A stretch of 50,961 nucleotides of DNA from Bacteroidales bacterium (GTDB taxonomy: Bacteria; Bacteroidota; Bacteroidia; Bacteroidales; WCHB1-69). The stretch spans positions 1 to 50,961 of the forward strand of contig JAGCFD010000063.1 in the NCBI GenBank assembly GCA_017650305.1, read 5' to 3'. This document shows positions 14,023 to 22,604 of the stretch, piece after piece (positions within the stretch are counted from its first letter, which is position 1; every line of letters begins with the position of its first letter). The notes beneath the pieces were generated by a model. It had not been told where the DNA came from. It saw nothing but the letters and a program-made list of their open reading frames with translations, and did not search any database. The translations under genes were made by a program, and so were the position numbers.

Positions 14023-14997
14023 TTATTTGTCTTTTTTTCTTCCGAAGAGGCTGATGTAGCGACTCGGATGTGCTTGGAAGTCTTTGAGGAGGGTGTTGAG
14101 TTGCTCTACCGTGCTGTTGATGTTGCGGTAGAGGGAGTCGTTATTCATCAGTTGGCCCACAGTGCCGTTGCCCTTCTCTATCTTGTCGGTGATGTCGTTG
14201 AGGTGGGTGATGGTCTGCTGGGCGTCGTTGATGAGCGTGTTGACGTTGCTCTTGGCGATGGAGTCGGAGATGTTGTCGAAGTTCTGGATGATGGTGTTGA
14301 TCTTGGGGCCGGCATCGTTGAGGGTGGTGACCAGCTCGTTGAGTTTGCCGACAGCATTGGAGACCTTGGCCTCGTTGTTGGCCAGCAGGCTGTTGAGGTG
14401 CTGGGTGGAGGCCTCCAGGTTGACGAGGGTGCTCTTGAGCATGAGGGCACCGTTCTGGTCATCGCTGGGACGGAAGGTCTCGCGCAGGGAGAGGCCGATG
14501 GTGTCCACGGAGGCGAGGACGCTCTGGAGTTGTCCTTTGAGGTCATCCAGGCCGTCTGTCAGGCCACCGCCTTGGAGTCCGCAGGCGAGGGTGTCGCCAT
14601 GCTTGGCCATCTGGGGAGAGGAGCCTAATACCACGTTGACGGCCACGCCGCCCAACACGTCGGTCTGGGCTACCAGAAACTTGGAGTCGGAGGGGATGTC
14701 CAGCTTCTCGGTGACGAGGAACTCGGCGCAGATGCGGATGGGGTTGCTGCTCAACAGCGAGATGTTGGTCACCTTGCCGATGGGGTAGCCGTTCAGCAGC
14801 AGGTTGGTGCTCTCGTGGAGCCCGCCGATGTCCTCAAAGACTCCGTAGTAATACTGCTTGTGTCCAAAGATCTTGATCCCTTTCAGGAACTTGATGCCCA
14901 CGTAGAGGATGGCCAAGGCGATGATGGCGAAGATGGCCACCTTGATATTGCGGGCTGTGTTGTTGGCGTATTGCTGTTTTTTCTCTTTGTTGCTCAT
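14023..14997 (-). CDS. MCE/MlaD-family lipid-transport substrate-binding protein
   Basis: One transmembrane helix near the N-terminus (KVAIFAIIALAILYVGIKFL) anchors a periplasmic MCE domain (about 40-125: GGLHESTNLLLNGYPIGKV) followed by long helical segments rich in Ser, Thr and Asn. MlaD-type proteins form rings that carry phospholipid between the membranes, usually with an ATPase and permease encoded nearby, but neither is in this window. The start is set at MSNKEKK (14997), because the longer frame would begin inside the TATCTTTG promoter element at 15034-15041. Confidence 0.9.
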   Translation of the reverse strand: MSNKEKKQQYANNTARNIKVAIFAIIALAILYVGIKFLKGIKIFGHKQYYYGVFEDIGGLHESTNLLLNGYPIGKVTNISLLSSNPIRICAEFLVTEKLDIPSDSKFLVAQTDVLGGVAVNVVLGSSPQMAKHGDTLACGLQGGGLTDGLDDLKGQLQSVLASVDTIGLSLRETFRPSDDQNGALMLKSTLVNLEASTQHLNSLLANNEAKVSNAVGKLNELVTTLNDAGPKINTIIQNFDNISDSIAKSNVNTLINDAQQTITHLNDITDKIEKGNGTVGQLMNNDSLYRNINSTVEQLNTLLKDFQAHPSRYISLFGRKKDK

Positions 14998-15033
14998 AAT
15001 CAGAGATTCTTCGTTTTTACTACTTTTATGCTG

Positions 15034-15041
15034 CAAAGATA
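15034..15041 (-). promoter_or_regulatory. -7 promoter element of the MCE gene
   Basis: TATCTTTG on the minus strand, immediately after the amidase stop codon, 37 bases before the MSNKEKK start. It allows the distal envelope genes to be expressed independently of the amidase. Confidence 0.5.
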
Positions 15042-16214
15042 CTATTTTTTCAGCAGCGCATTCGCTTCGGCAACGGTGATTTTCTTGTCGCCCTGGAAAG
15101 CGACGAGGAAGGCGTCTTGATAGACTTTCTTCACCTCCTTGAGAATGTTTGCGGCCTCCGCCTGTGTGGGCTCGTCACCAGCCGTGTACTTCCACAACGA
15201 GTTCTCGTAAAAGCATCCCACCTCCGGGATGTTCTTGAATCGCTTGTCGGTGAGGGCGATCTTTTTGGGGGAGCTCAAGAACTGGACCTTGAAATGCACA
15301 TCGTTGGTGAAGGTCTTCTCGGGGAGCAGGGGTGAAGGTCTCTGCGTTTCAGTAGTCTGTTGAGGCTGAGGAGATTCCTGCTCGGTCGCGGCAGGGGTTT
15401 CGGAAACCGGCAGCGGGGATGCCGGCGTGCTCTCCAGATGATGGTTGGTGACGGTGTTGTAGTATTCCACAAAGCCCTTGTAGATGGCGGTGGCCATCTG
15501 GTTCTGATTGGCGTCTTGGGTCAGGTATTTCTCATTCTCTAAGTTGCTCAGGAATCCCAACTCGATGAGGATGCTGGGCATAGCTACCTTGTAGAGCACC
15601 CAGAAACCGGCCTGCTTGATGCCTCGGTTGGTGAAGTGGTTGGTGTTGACCATGTTTTTCTGCACTTTGTTGGCCAACAGGATGGAGTTGGTGAGATAAG
15701 CGTTGGAGTAAAGCGAGAAAATGATGCTGGCTTCCGGCGAGTTGGGGTTGTAGCCTTCGTAGTTGTTTTCGTAGTTTTTCTCCTTCAGCATGGCGGCATT
15801 CTCGGTGCGCGCCACCGCAAGGTTGGCCTCGCTCTTGTGCAGACCCATCACCCACGTCTCGGTGCCACTCGCGGAGTGGTTCTCGGCAGCATTGCAGTGG
15901 ATGGAGATGAACAGGTCCGCCTTGTTGGTGTTGGCAATCTGCGCCCGACGGTACAACTCCACGAAGACGTCCGTCTTGCGCGTGTAGATGACCTTCACAT
16001 TCGGGCAGTTGTCGGTGATCAGCTTGCCTAACTTCAGCGCTGTGGACAGGCAGACATCCTTCTCCTTGGAGCGTGAGCCCAGACAGCCGGAGTCGTGTCC
16101 TCCATGACCTGCGTCGATGACTACTTTGAAAGGTTTTTGATCAGATTGGGCGTTGGTGGGGGTGCATGCAAAAAAAAATGCCAAACACAATAATAACCCT
16201 AATTTTTTGTTCAT
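15042..16214 (-). CDS. Secreted N-acetylmuramoyl-L-alanine amidase (Amidase_3, AmiC-like)
   Basis: A zinc amidase that strips stem peptides from peptidoglycan, typically during cell separation. A signal peptide ends near residue 22 (TNAQ). The Amidase_3 domain carries H37 (DAGHGGHDSG) and E51 (KEKDV) as zinc ligands, the third His in FISIHCNAAE and the catalytic Glu in ILIELGFLSN. After a Pro/Gln/Thr-rich linker (about 262-300) comes a C-terminal SPOR-like domain (VHFKVQFLSS), suggesting septal peptidoglycan binding. It is divergent from lptD. Confidence 0.93.
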   Translation of the reverse strand: MNKKLGLLLCLAFFFACTPTNAQSDQKPFKVVIDAGHGGHDSGCLGSRSKEKDVCLSTALKLGKLITDNCPNVKVIYTRKTDVFVELYRRAQIANTNKADLFISIHCNAAENHSASGTETWVMGLHKSEANLAVARTENAAMLKEKNYENNYEGYNPNSPEASIIFSLYSNAYLTNSILLANKVQKNMVNTNHFTNRGIKQAGFWVLYKVAMPSILIELGFLSNLENEKYLTQDANQNQMATAIYKGFVEYYNTVTNHHLESTPASPLPVSETPAATEQESPQPQQTTETQRPSPLLPEKTFTNDVHFKVQFLSSPKKIALTDKRFKNIPEVGCFYENSLWKYTAGDEPTQAEAANILKEVKKVYQDAFLVAFQGDKKITVAEANALLKK

Positions 16215-16232
16215 AGTTCTGAAAACTTTAAG

Positions 16233-16240
16233 TATTTTTG
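16233..16240 (+). promoter_or_regulatory. -7 promoter element of lptD
   Basis: TATTTTTG on the plus strand in the amidase-lptD intergenic region, 54 bases before the TTG at 16294. It lies inside the amidase leader, so the divergent promoters overlap. Confidence 0.45.
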
Positions 16241-16258
16241 CCGTTTTAAATATTTTAG

Positions 16259-16266
16259 CAAAAGTA
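16259..16266 (-). promoter_or_regulatory. -7 promoter element of the amidase gene
   Basis: TACTTTTG on the minus strand, 45 bases before the amidase ATG at 16214. It is interleaved with the divergent lptD promoter. Confidence 0.5.
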
Positions 16267-16293
16267 TATTAATTACTCTTATATAACTCGTTC

Positions 16294-18912
16294 TTGAAGA
16301 AAAAATTATACACAAGCGATTTTTTATATTTCAGAGGGATGATTCTTTGTCTTCTCTTGCTCTTTGTGAGCACGTTTGTGTATGCCCAGCGGCCACATGC
16401 CCGCAAGCCCCAGCAACAGCACGATTCATCGTTTGTGGCGCCGCAGCTCGACAGCCTGCAGCTGGATTCAATGCTCCGTGCGGCGCGCACCCCCAAAAAG
16501 ATTTCGCCCAATGCCATCGACAAAATCGTTTATTACAGTGCCGCAGACTCTACCGTCAACGATCTGCAGCGCCGCTACACCTATCTTTTCGGCGATGCTG
16601 TGGTGAAGTATGAGGATATGGAACTCCGTGCTGACTATATCGAAATCGACTTTCGAAACAATGAACTGTATGCTTCTGGCGTGTTGGACTCCTCCGGTGT
16701 GCTGCGGGGTAATCCGGTCTTCAAGCAGGGAGAGATGGAGTATAAAGCCCGCGAGATCAAGTACAATTTCACCACCCAAAAAGGTAAGATATCATACGTC
16801 ATCACCACAGAGGACGAAGGCTTTATCCATGGCGAACAGGTGAAGAAGATGGGTGACAAGGAGGCTTTCATCAAGAATGGCAAGTACACGACCTGCGACC
16901 TGGAGCACCCGCACTACGAGATTGCCTTTACCAAGGCCAAGATCATCCAGCACGACAAAATCGTCATCGGTCCTGCCTACCTGAGTTTTACCGGTGTGCC
17001 GACCCCATTAGCCCTTCCGTTCGGTTTCTTCCCCTTGGAGAAGGCCCGCCGCTCCGGCCTGGTGATGCCCAGCATCGGCGAGTCCTCGTCCCTGGGCTTC
17101 TATCTCCAAGACTTAGGCTTCTACTTTGGCATCAACGACAACATCGACCTGCTCCTGTCTGCCGATATCTACACCCGTGGCAGCTGGGCTGTCAAGGCGC
17201 AGTCTAATTATGTCTATCGCTACAAGTGCCAGGGCAAGGTCCAGGCAGCCTTCTCCCAGACCTATCTCGGAGAACGGCTCATAGATTCCACCTGGCGCCA
17301 TTCCAACGACTTCAAGATCTTCTGGGATCACCAACAGGATATCAAATCCCATCCCACCACCCGCTTCAACGCTCATGTCGACATTGTGAGCTCCAACTAC
17401 TCCAAATACAATATGACCTCTACCCAGGATTATCTCTCCAACCAATATACCTCCTCCATCAACGTTTCCACCTCTGCCCGCGATATCTTTTTCCTGGATG
17501 CCACGCTCTCCTATTCCCAGAACACCAATACCAAAGCCATCAATATGAAACTGCCTGACATCAGCATGTCTGTCATACAGTTTTATCCTTTCCGGAAGAA
17601 GGACAAGGTCGGTTCGCTGAAGTGGTACGATAACATTTCGTTGAAATGGACCTCCATGTTAACCGGCCAGATCGACACTTACGACTCGCTGTTCTTCAAG
17701 CCTGAGACATGGACGAACATGAATGTCGGTATGATGCATACGGTGCCGCTGACCATCCCCATCAAGATTGCCAAGCTCATCAACTGGAACACAACGGTGA
17801 CGTTGACGGAACGCTGGTATCTGCAAAACTATACCCGCGACATGTCGATTGACACGTTGGATGATGTTGCTTACGCTACGGTCAACCGCTATTTCCACCG
17901 AGGGTTTGCAGCGTTGCACGACTTGAACATTTCCTCCAATTTGACCACGAAGATATATTTGATGTATACCTTTAAGAAGGGAGGGCTTTATGCCATCCGG
18001 CATGTGGTGTCGCCTGTGCTCAACCTGACCTACCAGCCAGCTTTCAACAAGAGTACCCGGAAGCAGTACTTTGACCCTATCCGGGGCGAATATGTGGAGT
18101 ATTCCCTTTACGACGGTGCCATCTTCGGCCCTGGCATACATAAAACCCAGGCCTTGGTGCAACTCTCTTTCGGCAATAATATTGAGATTAAAGTGCGTTC
18201 CAAACGCGATACTATAACGGGCTTCAAGAAGATATCGCTGTTCGACAATCTCAACATCTCCATGAACTATAATATTGCCGCCGACTCTCTCAACTGGTCC
18301 ACCCTGAATGTGTCTGGCCGTAGCACGCTCTTCAAGCAACTGTACCTGACGTTCAACTTCGTCTTTGATCCCTACATCATCAACGAGAATGGCGTGCGCT
18401 GCAATATTACGGAGTGGAAGGCTAACCATAGGCTCTTCCGTCTGTCGTCCACCAACTTCAGCGTCTCATTGAACTGGCGCATCGACCAGAATACCTTTAA
18501 GAAGAAAACCGCGGATAACGCGCAGAACAAAAAGAATGACCGATTGCCATGGTCTTTTACTTTTAATTACACCTTCAGTTACGGCTTGACCGACAATATT
18601 CTTTTCTACCGCTTGCAGGACACCATGCTTTATAACCACAATATGGTTCACACCCTCAATGTGTTGGGCGAATTCTATGTGACCAAGAAGTGGAAGATAG
18701 GCTTTACTTCTGGCTACGACTTTGTGCATAAAAGTCTCTCCTATACTTCCGTGGATGTGTATCGCGACATGCACTGTTGGGAAATGGCGTTTAGCTGGAT
18801 ACCCTTTGGCTATCGCAAGGGATGGCGTTTCCAAGTCAACGTGAAGGCCAATGTTTTGAAGAATGTGATGAAGATACCGTTGCATCATGATTTCCGTGAC
18901 AATCTGATGTGA
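16294..18912 (+). CDS. lptD: LPS assembly outer-membrane protein LptD
   Basis: LptD is the beta-barrel that inserts lipopolysaccharide into the outer leaflet. The 872-residue protein has a signal peptide (ending VYAQ), an OstA/LptA-like N-terminal beta-jellyroll (about 45-190: VNDLQRRYTYLFGDAVVKYEDMEL) and a long C-terminal barrel rich in aromatic-alternating strands. Start choice is uncertain. TTG at 16294 gives a Lys-rich signal peptide (MKKKLYTSD...), while the ATG at 16339 follows an AGAGGG stretch but leaves almost no charged n-region. It leads a rightward cluster with two DUF3857 proteins and glgB. Confidence 0.88.
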   Translation: MKKKLYTSDFLYFRGMILCLLLLFVSTFVYAQRPHARKPQQQHDSSFVAPQLDSLQLDSMLRAARTPKKISPNAIDKIVYYSAADSTVNDLQRRYTYLFGDAVVKYEDMELRADYIEIDFRNNELYASGVLDSSGVLRGNPVFKQGEMEYKAREIKYNFTTQKGKISYVITTEDEGFIHGEQVKKMGDKEAFIKNGKYTTCDLEHPHYEIAFTKAKIIQHDKIVIGPAYLSFTGVPTPLALPFGFFPLEKARRSGLVMPSIGESSSLGFYLQDLGFYFGINDNIDLLLSADIYTRGSWAVKAQSNYVYRYKCQGKVQAAFSQTYLGERLIDSTWRHSNDFKIFWDHQQDIKSHPTTRFNAHVDIVSSNYSKYNMTSTQDYLSNQYTSSINVSTSARDIFFLDATLSYSQNTNTKAINMKLPDISMSVIQFYPFRKKDKVGSLKWYDNISLKWTSMLTGQIDTYDSLFFKPETWTNMNVGMMHTVPLTIPIKIAKLINWNTTVTLTERWYLQNYTRDMSIDTLDDVAYATVNRYFHRGFAALHDLNISSNLTTKIYLMYTFKKGGLYAIRHVVSPVLNLTYQPAFNKSTRKQYFDPIRGEYVEYSLYDGAIFGPGIHKTQALVQLSFGNNIEIKVRSKRDTITGFKKISLFDNLNISMNYNIAADSLNWSTLNVSGRSTLFKQLYLTFNFVFDPYIINENGVRCNITEWKANHRLFRLSSTNFSVSLNWRIDQNTFKKKTADNAQNKKNDRLPWSFTFNYTFSYGLTDNILFYRLQDTMLYNHNMVHTLNVLGEFYVTKKWKIGFTSGYDFVHKSLSYTSVDVYRDMHCWEMAFSWIPFGYRKGWRFQVNVKANVLKNVMKIPLHHDFRDNLM

Positions 18913-18952
18913 TGGCAACGTTAACCCATAACATAACTAATTGAATAGTGAT

Positions 18953-20908
18953 ATGAAGCATTTCTGTTTACTGATGATCATGATGGCCATTGCGCTGTGC
19001 GGGTTTGCACAGCCGGCTGCAGACCGGTTGGCGCAGGTCAAGGACAAAGACTTCCAGGCGTACGATGTGGTGACGGTTTTCGACAGCACCACTGTGATGA
19101 TGGAGGAGAGTGGATTGAGCCATGTGTACTGCCACAAACTGTGGAAGATACTCACTGACGATGGAGCCCGCGACTTCAACACGGTGAAGATGGACTACGA
19201 CCCGCAGTCGGCATACGTCGAGATTCGGGAGGTGGTCATCTTTCATAAGGATGGCACGCGCGAGGTGGTTGACAGGCCGGTCTTTGACTATCCGGCGCCT
19301 GCCCACATGATTTACTGGGGCGCTCGCCAGAAGATGGTGGACTTGGGCCGTCTGGAGGTTGGCGATGCCGTGGAGGTGCATACCTACAAGAAGGGATTCA
19401 CCTACGCCCTGTTGCAGGGTGGGGAGGACCCTGATGCCAAATATATCCCGCCCATGCGGGGCCATTTCTACGATATTGTGCCCTTCTGGAGCGACCAGCC
19501 CGTGATGGAGAAGGTCTATCGGGTCAATGTGTTGGCTTCCAAGAAGCTGCGCTATGCTGTCTATAATGGACAGCTGGAACAGAATCAGGAGGTGGCAGAT
19601 GGCGGACGTGTTCTGTATACTTTTGTGAAGAAGAATATCGTTCCGATCAAGACGCCGCGTTATACGCTGGCCAACAACGATATCCAGACCAAGCTGCTGC
19701 TCTCCACCGCCCAGGACTGGGAGTCCAAGTCGCGTTGGTTTTACGGCGTCAACGAGGACTATGGCAGCTTCGTGCCCACCGAAGAGGTGAAGGCCAAGGT
19801 TGCCAGTCTGCTCAAGAAGGCCAAGACCGAGAATGACAGCATCTCCATTCTGACGCACTGGGTGGCTGACAATATGCGCTATTCCGGCATCTCCATGGGC
19901 GAGGGCGAGGGCTTCACGCTCCACAAGTGCGAGATGAACTACACCGACCGTTGTGGAGTCTGCAAGGACAAGGCAGGCATGCTTATCAGCATGTTGCGGG
20001 CGGCGGGCTTCGAGGCTTTCGCGGCCATGACGATGGCTGGGGAGCGCATTGACGACATCCCCGCCGACCAGTTCAACCACTGCGTCACCGTGGTCAAGCG
20101 GCGCAACGGCAACTATCAGCTGCTGGATCCCACGTGGGTGCCCGGCGTGCGCGAGCTGTGGTCCAGCGCCGAGCAGCAGCAGAACTACTTGATGGGCCTG
20201 CCGCAGGGCGCCACCCTCGGCAAGACCCCGACCTCCCGCCCCGAGAACCACTACCTCAAGATGGTGGCCAACACCAAGGTCAAGAAGGACGGTACCCTCT
20301 CCGGCACCGTGACCATCACCGCGGAGGGACAGTCGGACCGCACCGTCCGCTCGGTCTTCAGTGGCCGCAAGTCGGAGTGGCACGACAATGTGGTGGCGCA
20401 GATGCGCAGCCTTTATCCCAACGTGCGCCTCCGCTCGGTGAAGTACTCCGACGAGGAGACCTACCTCGAGCATCCGGTGAAGATCACCTACAAGTTCGAC
20501 ATTCCGCATTACGCCACGGTCAGCGACCGCGAGGTAGTCGTGACCCCGCTGCTGGCGCGCGGCCTCTACAAATTCGCCATGCGCGAGCTCTATTACGACA
20601 CCAGCCTGGAACAACGCGACTATCCCTTCAGCGACCGCTGCTCCCGCCAGGTCATCCTCTACGAGACGATGAGCCTGCCCTCCGGCTATACCTCTGCCAA
20701 GATGCCCAAGCACCGCCAGCTGGCCGGCAAGGACATCTCCTTCGATGGCGGCTATAAGTTCGAGAACAACAAGTTCGTCTTCCAGGAGAACATCCGCCTC
20801 GGCAAGCGGATCTATGAGGCTTCCGACTGGCCCGCCTATCGCACGGTGGTCGAGAATCAGAAGTTCTTCCAGAACACCCCGCTGATTGTGGTCAAACCCA
20901 TCCTGTAG
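18953..20908 (+). CDS. DUF3857/transglutaminase-like exported protein (triad intact)
   Basis: The 651-residue protein has a signal peptide (ending CGFAQ), an N-terminal DUF3857 domain (about 35-230) and a transglutaminase-like core (about 280-400). A complete papain-fold triad is visible: Cys337 in RCGVCKDKAGML, His376 in DQFNHCV and Asp392 in LLDPTW. The substrate of this Bacteroidota family is unknown; protein crosslinking or peptidase activity in the periplasm are both possible. The frame opens at a TTG (18941), but the ATG at 18953 (MKHFCLL) gives a normal signal peptide. A paralogue follows 35 bases later. Confidence 0.87.
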   Translation: MKHFCLLMIMMAIALCGFAQPAADRLAQVKDKDFQAYDVVTVFDSTTVMMEESGLSHVYCHKLWKILTDDGARDFNTVKMDYDPQSAYVEIREVVIFHKDGTREVVDRPVFDYPAPAHMIYWGARQKMVDLGRLEVGDAVEVHTYKKGFTYALLQGGEDPDAKYIPPMRGHFYDIVPFWSDQPVMEKVYRVNVLASKKLRYAVYNGQLEQNQEVADGGRVLYTFVKKNIVPIKTPRYTLANNDIQTKLLLSTAQDWESKSRWFYGVNEDYGSFVPTEEVKAKVASLLKKAKTENDSISILTHWVADNMRYSGISMGEGEGFTLHKCEMNYTDRCGVCKDKAGMLISMLRAAGFEAFAAMTMAGERIDDIPADQFNHCVTVVKRRNGNYQLLDPTWVPGVRELWSSAEQQQNYLMGLPQGATLGKTPTSRPENHYLKMVANTKVKKDGTLSGTVTITAEGQSDRTVRSVFSGRKSEWHDNVVAQMRSLYPNVRLRSVKYSDEETYLEHPVKITYKFDIPHYATVSDREVVVTPLLARGLYKFAMRELYYDTSLEQRDYPFSDRCSRQVILYETMSLPSGYTSAKMPKHRQLAGKDISFDGGYKFENNKFVFQENIRLGKRIYEASDWPAYRTVVENQKFFQNTPLIVVKPIL

Positions 20909-20943
20909 TATCTATCGTCGAACCATAAACTAGATTAACAGCA

Positions 20944-22602
20944 ATGAAAAAGATATTTTCCTTTATTGTAATCATCCTTGTAGCAGTTGCCAGTGCTTTG
21001 GCAGGAGAACGCCCCGATGCCGTCTATCACAAGATTATGCGCAGCTATAAGCTTCATGAGAACGGAACCGTGGATGTGCGTTTCCGCAAAGAGCTTCAAC
21101 TCTTCTCGCTGGATGCCTTCTTCCACACATACGGGGAGACGCTGATTCCCTATAATACGGATTTTCAGACGTTGACCATCAATGAATCCTATACGATTTG
21201 CAAAGACGGCAGTATCGTGCAAACGCCCCCGAACGCTTTCAATCCTTCTCTGCCTGCAAGCTGCGCTGATTGCGACAGGCTGAATTCCATGCGGGAAATG
21301 GTGGTCACCCACACGGCCCTCGAATATGACGCCACCATCGTGCTGGATTATACCATCCACACCCAGACTATCTTCTTCCCTCAGCTGATGGAACAAATCA
21401 ATCTGTATGAGGATGCCCCCATCGAGCTGTATGAGATCTTTGTGGAGGTGCCAATGGAGTTGGATTTGTCGTACATCAAGAATTATGATGAATCCATAGA
21501 ACAGTTCTCTAAGGTCGTCACGGATTCCAATACCACAGCATTGCACTGGACCTTCACCAATTTGGCACAGAAACCTGCCGAATCTTATATCGCTCCCGGT
21601 TTTTTGCCCAATCTTCTCTTTACAACCATCCCTAATCCTTTGTACTTCTGCGAGATGTTGCAGAATCAAACAGCATTCCTACATCATGATCATACAATTT
21701 TCAAAGATGTGCTGAAAGAGATTGTCAAGGAAGATGAAACGAAAGTGCAGCAGATGTTGGCCATCCGGGATTATGTGGCTAACCGTATCCATACCAACCC
21801 GCTGCCCATACGTCATGTCAACTACCTCTTGGCGGCGCCCTATACCGTTTGGATGAGCAACTGTGGCACCCCGTTTGAAAAAGATATGCTGCTGACCGAT
21901 ATGTTGCAGGCCGCTGGTTTCACCTGCGAGATGGGCTTCTTCTTTGAAGGCATGATGCAGGATATACAAAGTGCCGTGGTGGTGAGTTTTGATGATGCAA
22001 AGTACTATATCTCAGCTGCCTATACCGACAATGTGCCGATGGATGTGCGCTGCGCCCCTGGTGACTTTTTCACGATGAGAGGGGAGTCCACGACTTTTAA
22101 CAGAGTGCCCGTGAATATAGAACTCTCTGCCAATGTGGCTGTGGATTTGAAGCCGGCAATCTCAATACGCAAGGCGGAAGCTGTCCAGCATACCTTGTCC
22201 CCTGCCAAGGCTTTGACCTTGAATGCTTCAGTGTCCCCGATTCATAACGGCTATTATCAACTCAACCTTCGTCCTACGGTTTCAGGCACTCCCATAAAAG
22301 CTGCCAGACTGCAGGATCAGCGGATCTCACCGTTAGCCACGCCATTGGTGGAAGAACATTACGAATATGATCTGCATTTGCCTGCGGGCGCTCGCTGGGT
22401 CACCCAACCTTATGAGGTAACAAAGGAGTATCCGTTTGGCAAGATCCATATTCAGTACGCTGTCGATAATGGCGTTATGCATGTGAAGAGAGATCTCTCC
22501 GTAACCCAGTTCTTTATAGTCGGGAAGGAGTATAAGGATTTCAAGAAGATGATGTCTTTGTGGGATGAACAACACGATTTGATTTACACAACCAACAGAT
22601 AG
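20944..22602 (+). CDS. DUF3857-type exported protein with a degenerate transglutaminase core
   Basis: This 552-residue protein has a signal peptide (ending ALAG) and is a shorter paralogue of the preceding gene. The transglutaminase core aligns without gaps around the active site (NCGTPFEKDMLLTDMLQAAGF region against RCGVCKDKAGMLISMLRAAGF), but the catalytic Cys is Pro310. The His and Asp positions read Ser343 and about Ala359. It should therefore be non-catalytic, perhaps a binding or scaffold partner of its neighbour. The frame is intact with no sign of decay, so it is not a pseudogene. Its stop is 2 bases from the glgB start. Confidence 0.82.
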   Translation: MKKIFSFIVIILVAVASALAGERPDAVYHKIMRSYKLHENGTVDVRFRKELQLFSLDAFFHTYGETLIPYNTDFQTLTINESYTICKDGSIVQTPPNAFNPSLPASCADCDRLNSMREMVVTHTALEYDATIVLDYTIHTQTIFFPQLMEQINLYEDAPIELYEIFVEVPMELDLSYIKNYDESIEQFSKVVTDSNTTALHWTFTNLAQKPAESYIAPGFLPNLLFTTIPNPLYFCEMLQNQTAFLHHDHTIFKDVLKEIVKEDETKVQQMLAIRDYVANRIHTNPLPIRHVNYLLAAPYTVWMSNCGTPFEKDMLLTDMLQAAGFTCEMGFFFEGMMQDIQSAVVVSFDDAKYYISAAYTDNVPMDVRCAPGDFFTMRGESTTFNRVPVNIELSANVAVDLKPAISIRKAEAVQHTLSPAKALTLNASVSPIHNGYYQLNLRPTVSGTPIKAARLQDQRISPLATPLVEEHYEYDLHLPAGARWVTQPYEVTKEYPFGKIHIQYAVDNGVMHVKRDLSVTQFFIVGKEYKDFKKMMSLWDEQHDLIYTTNR

Positions 22603-22604
22603 CG

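Noticed and set aside
20944-22602. Pseudogene call for the second DUF3857 protein
   Set aside because: Although the triad is missing, the frame is full length with signal peptide and conserved core, so a non-catalytic protein is more likely than decay.
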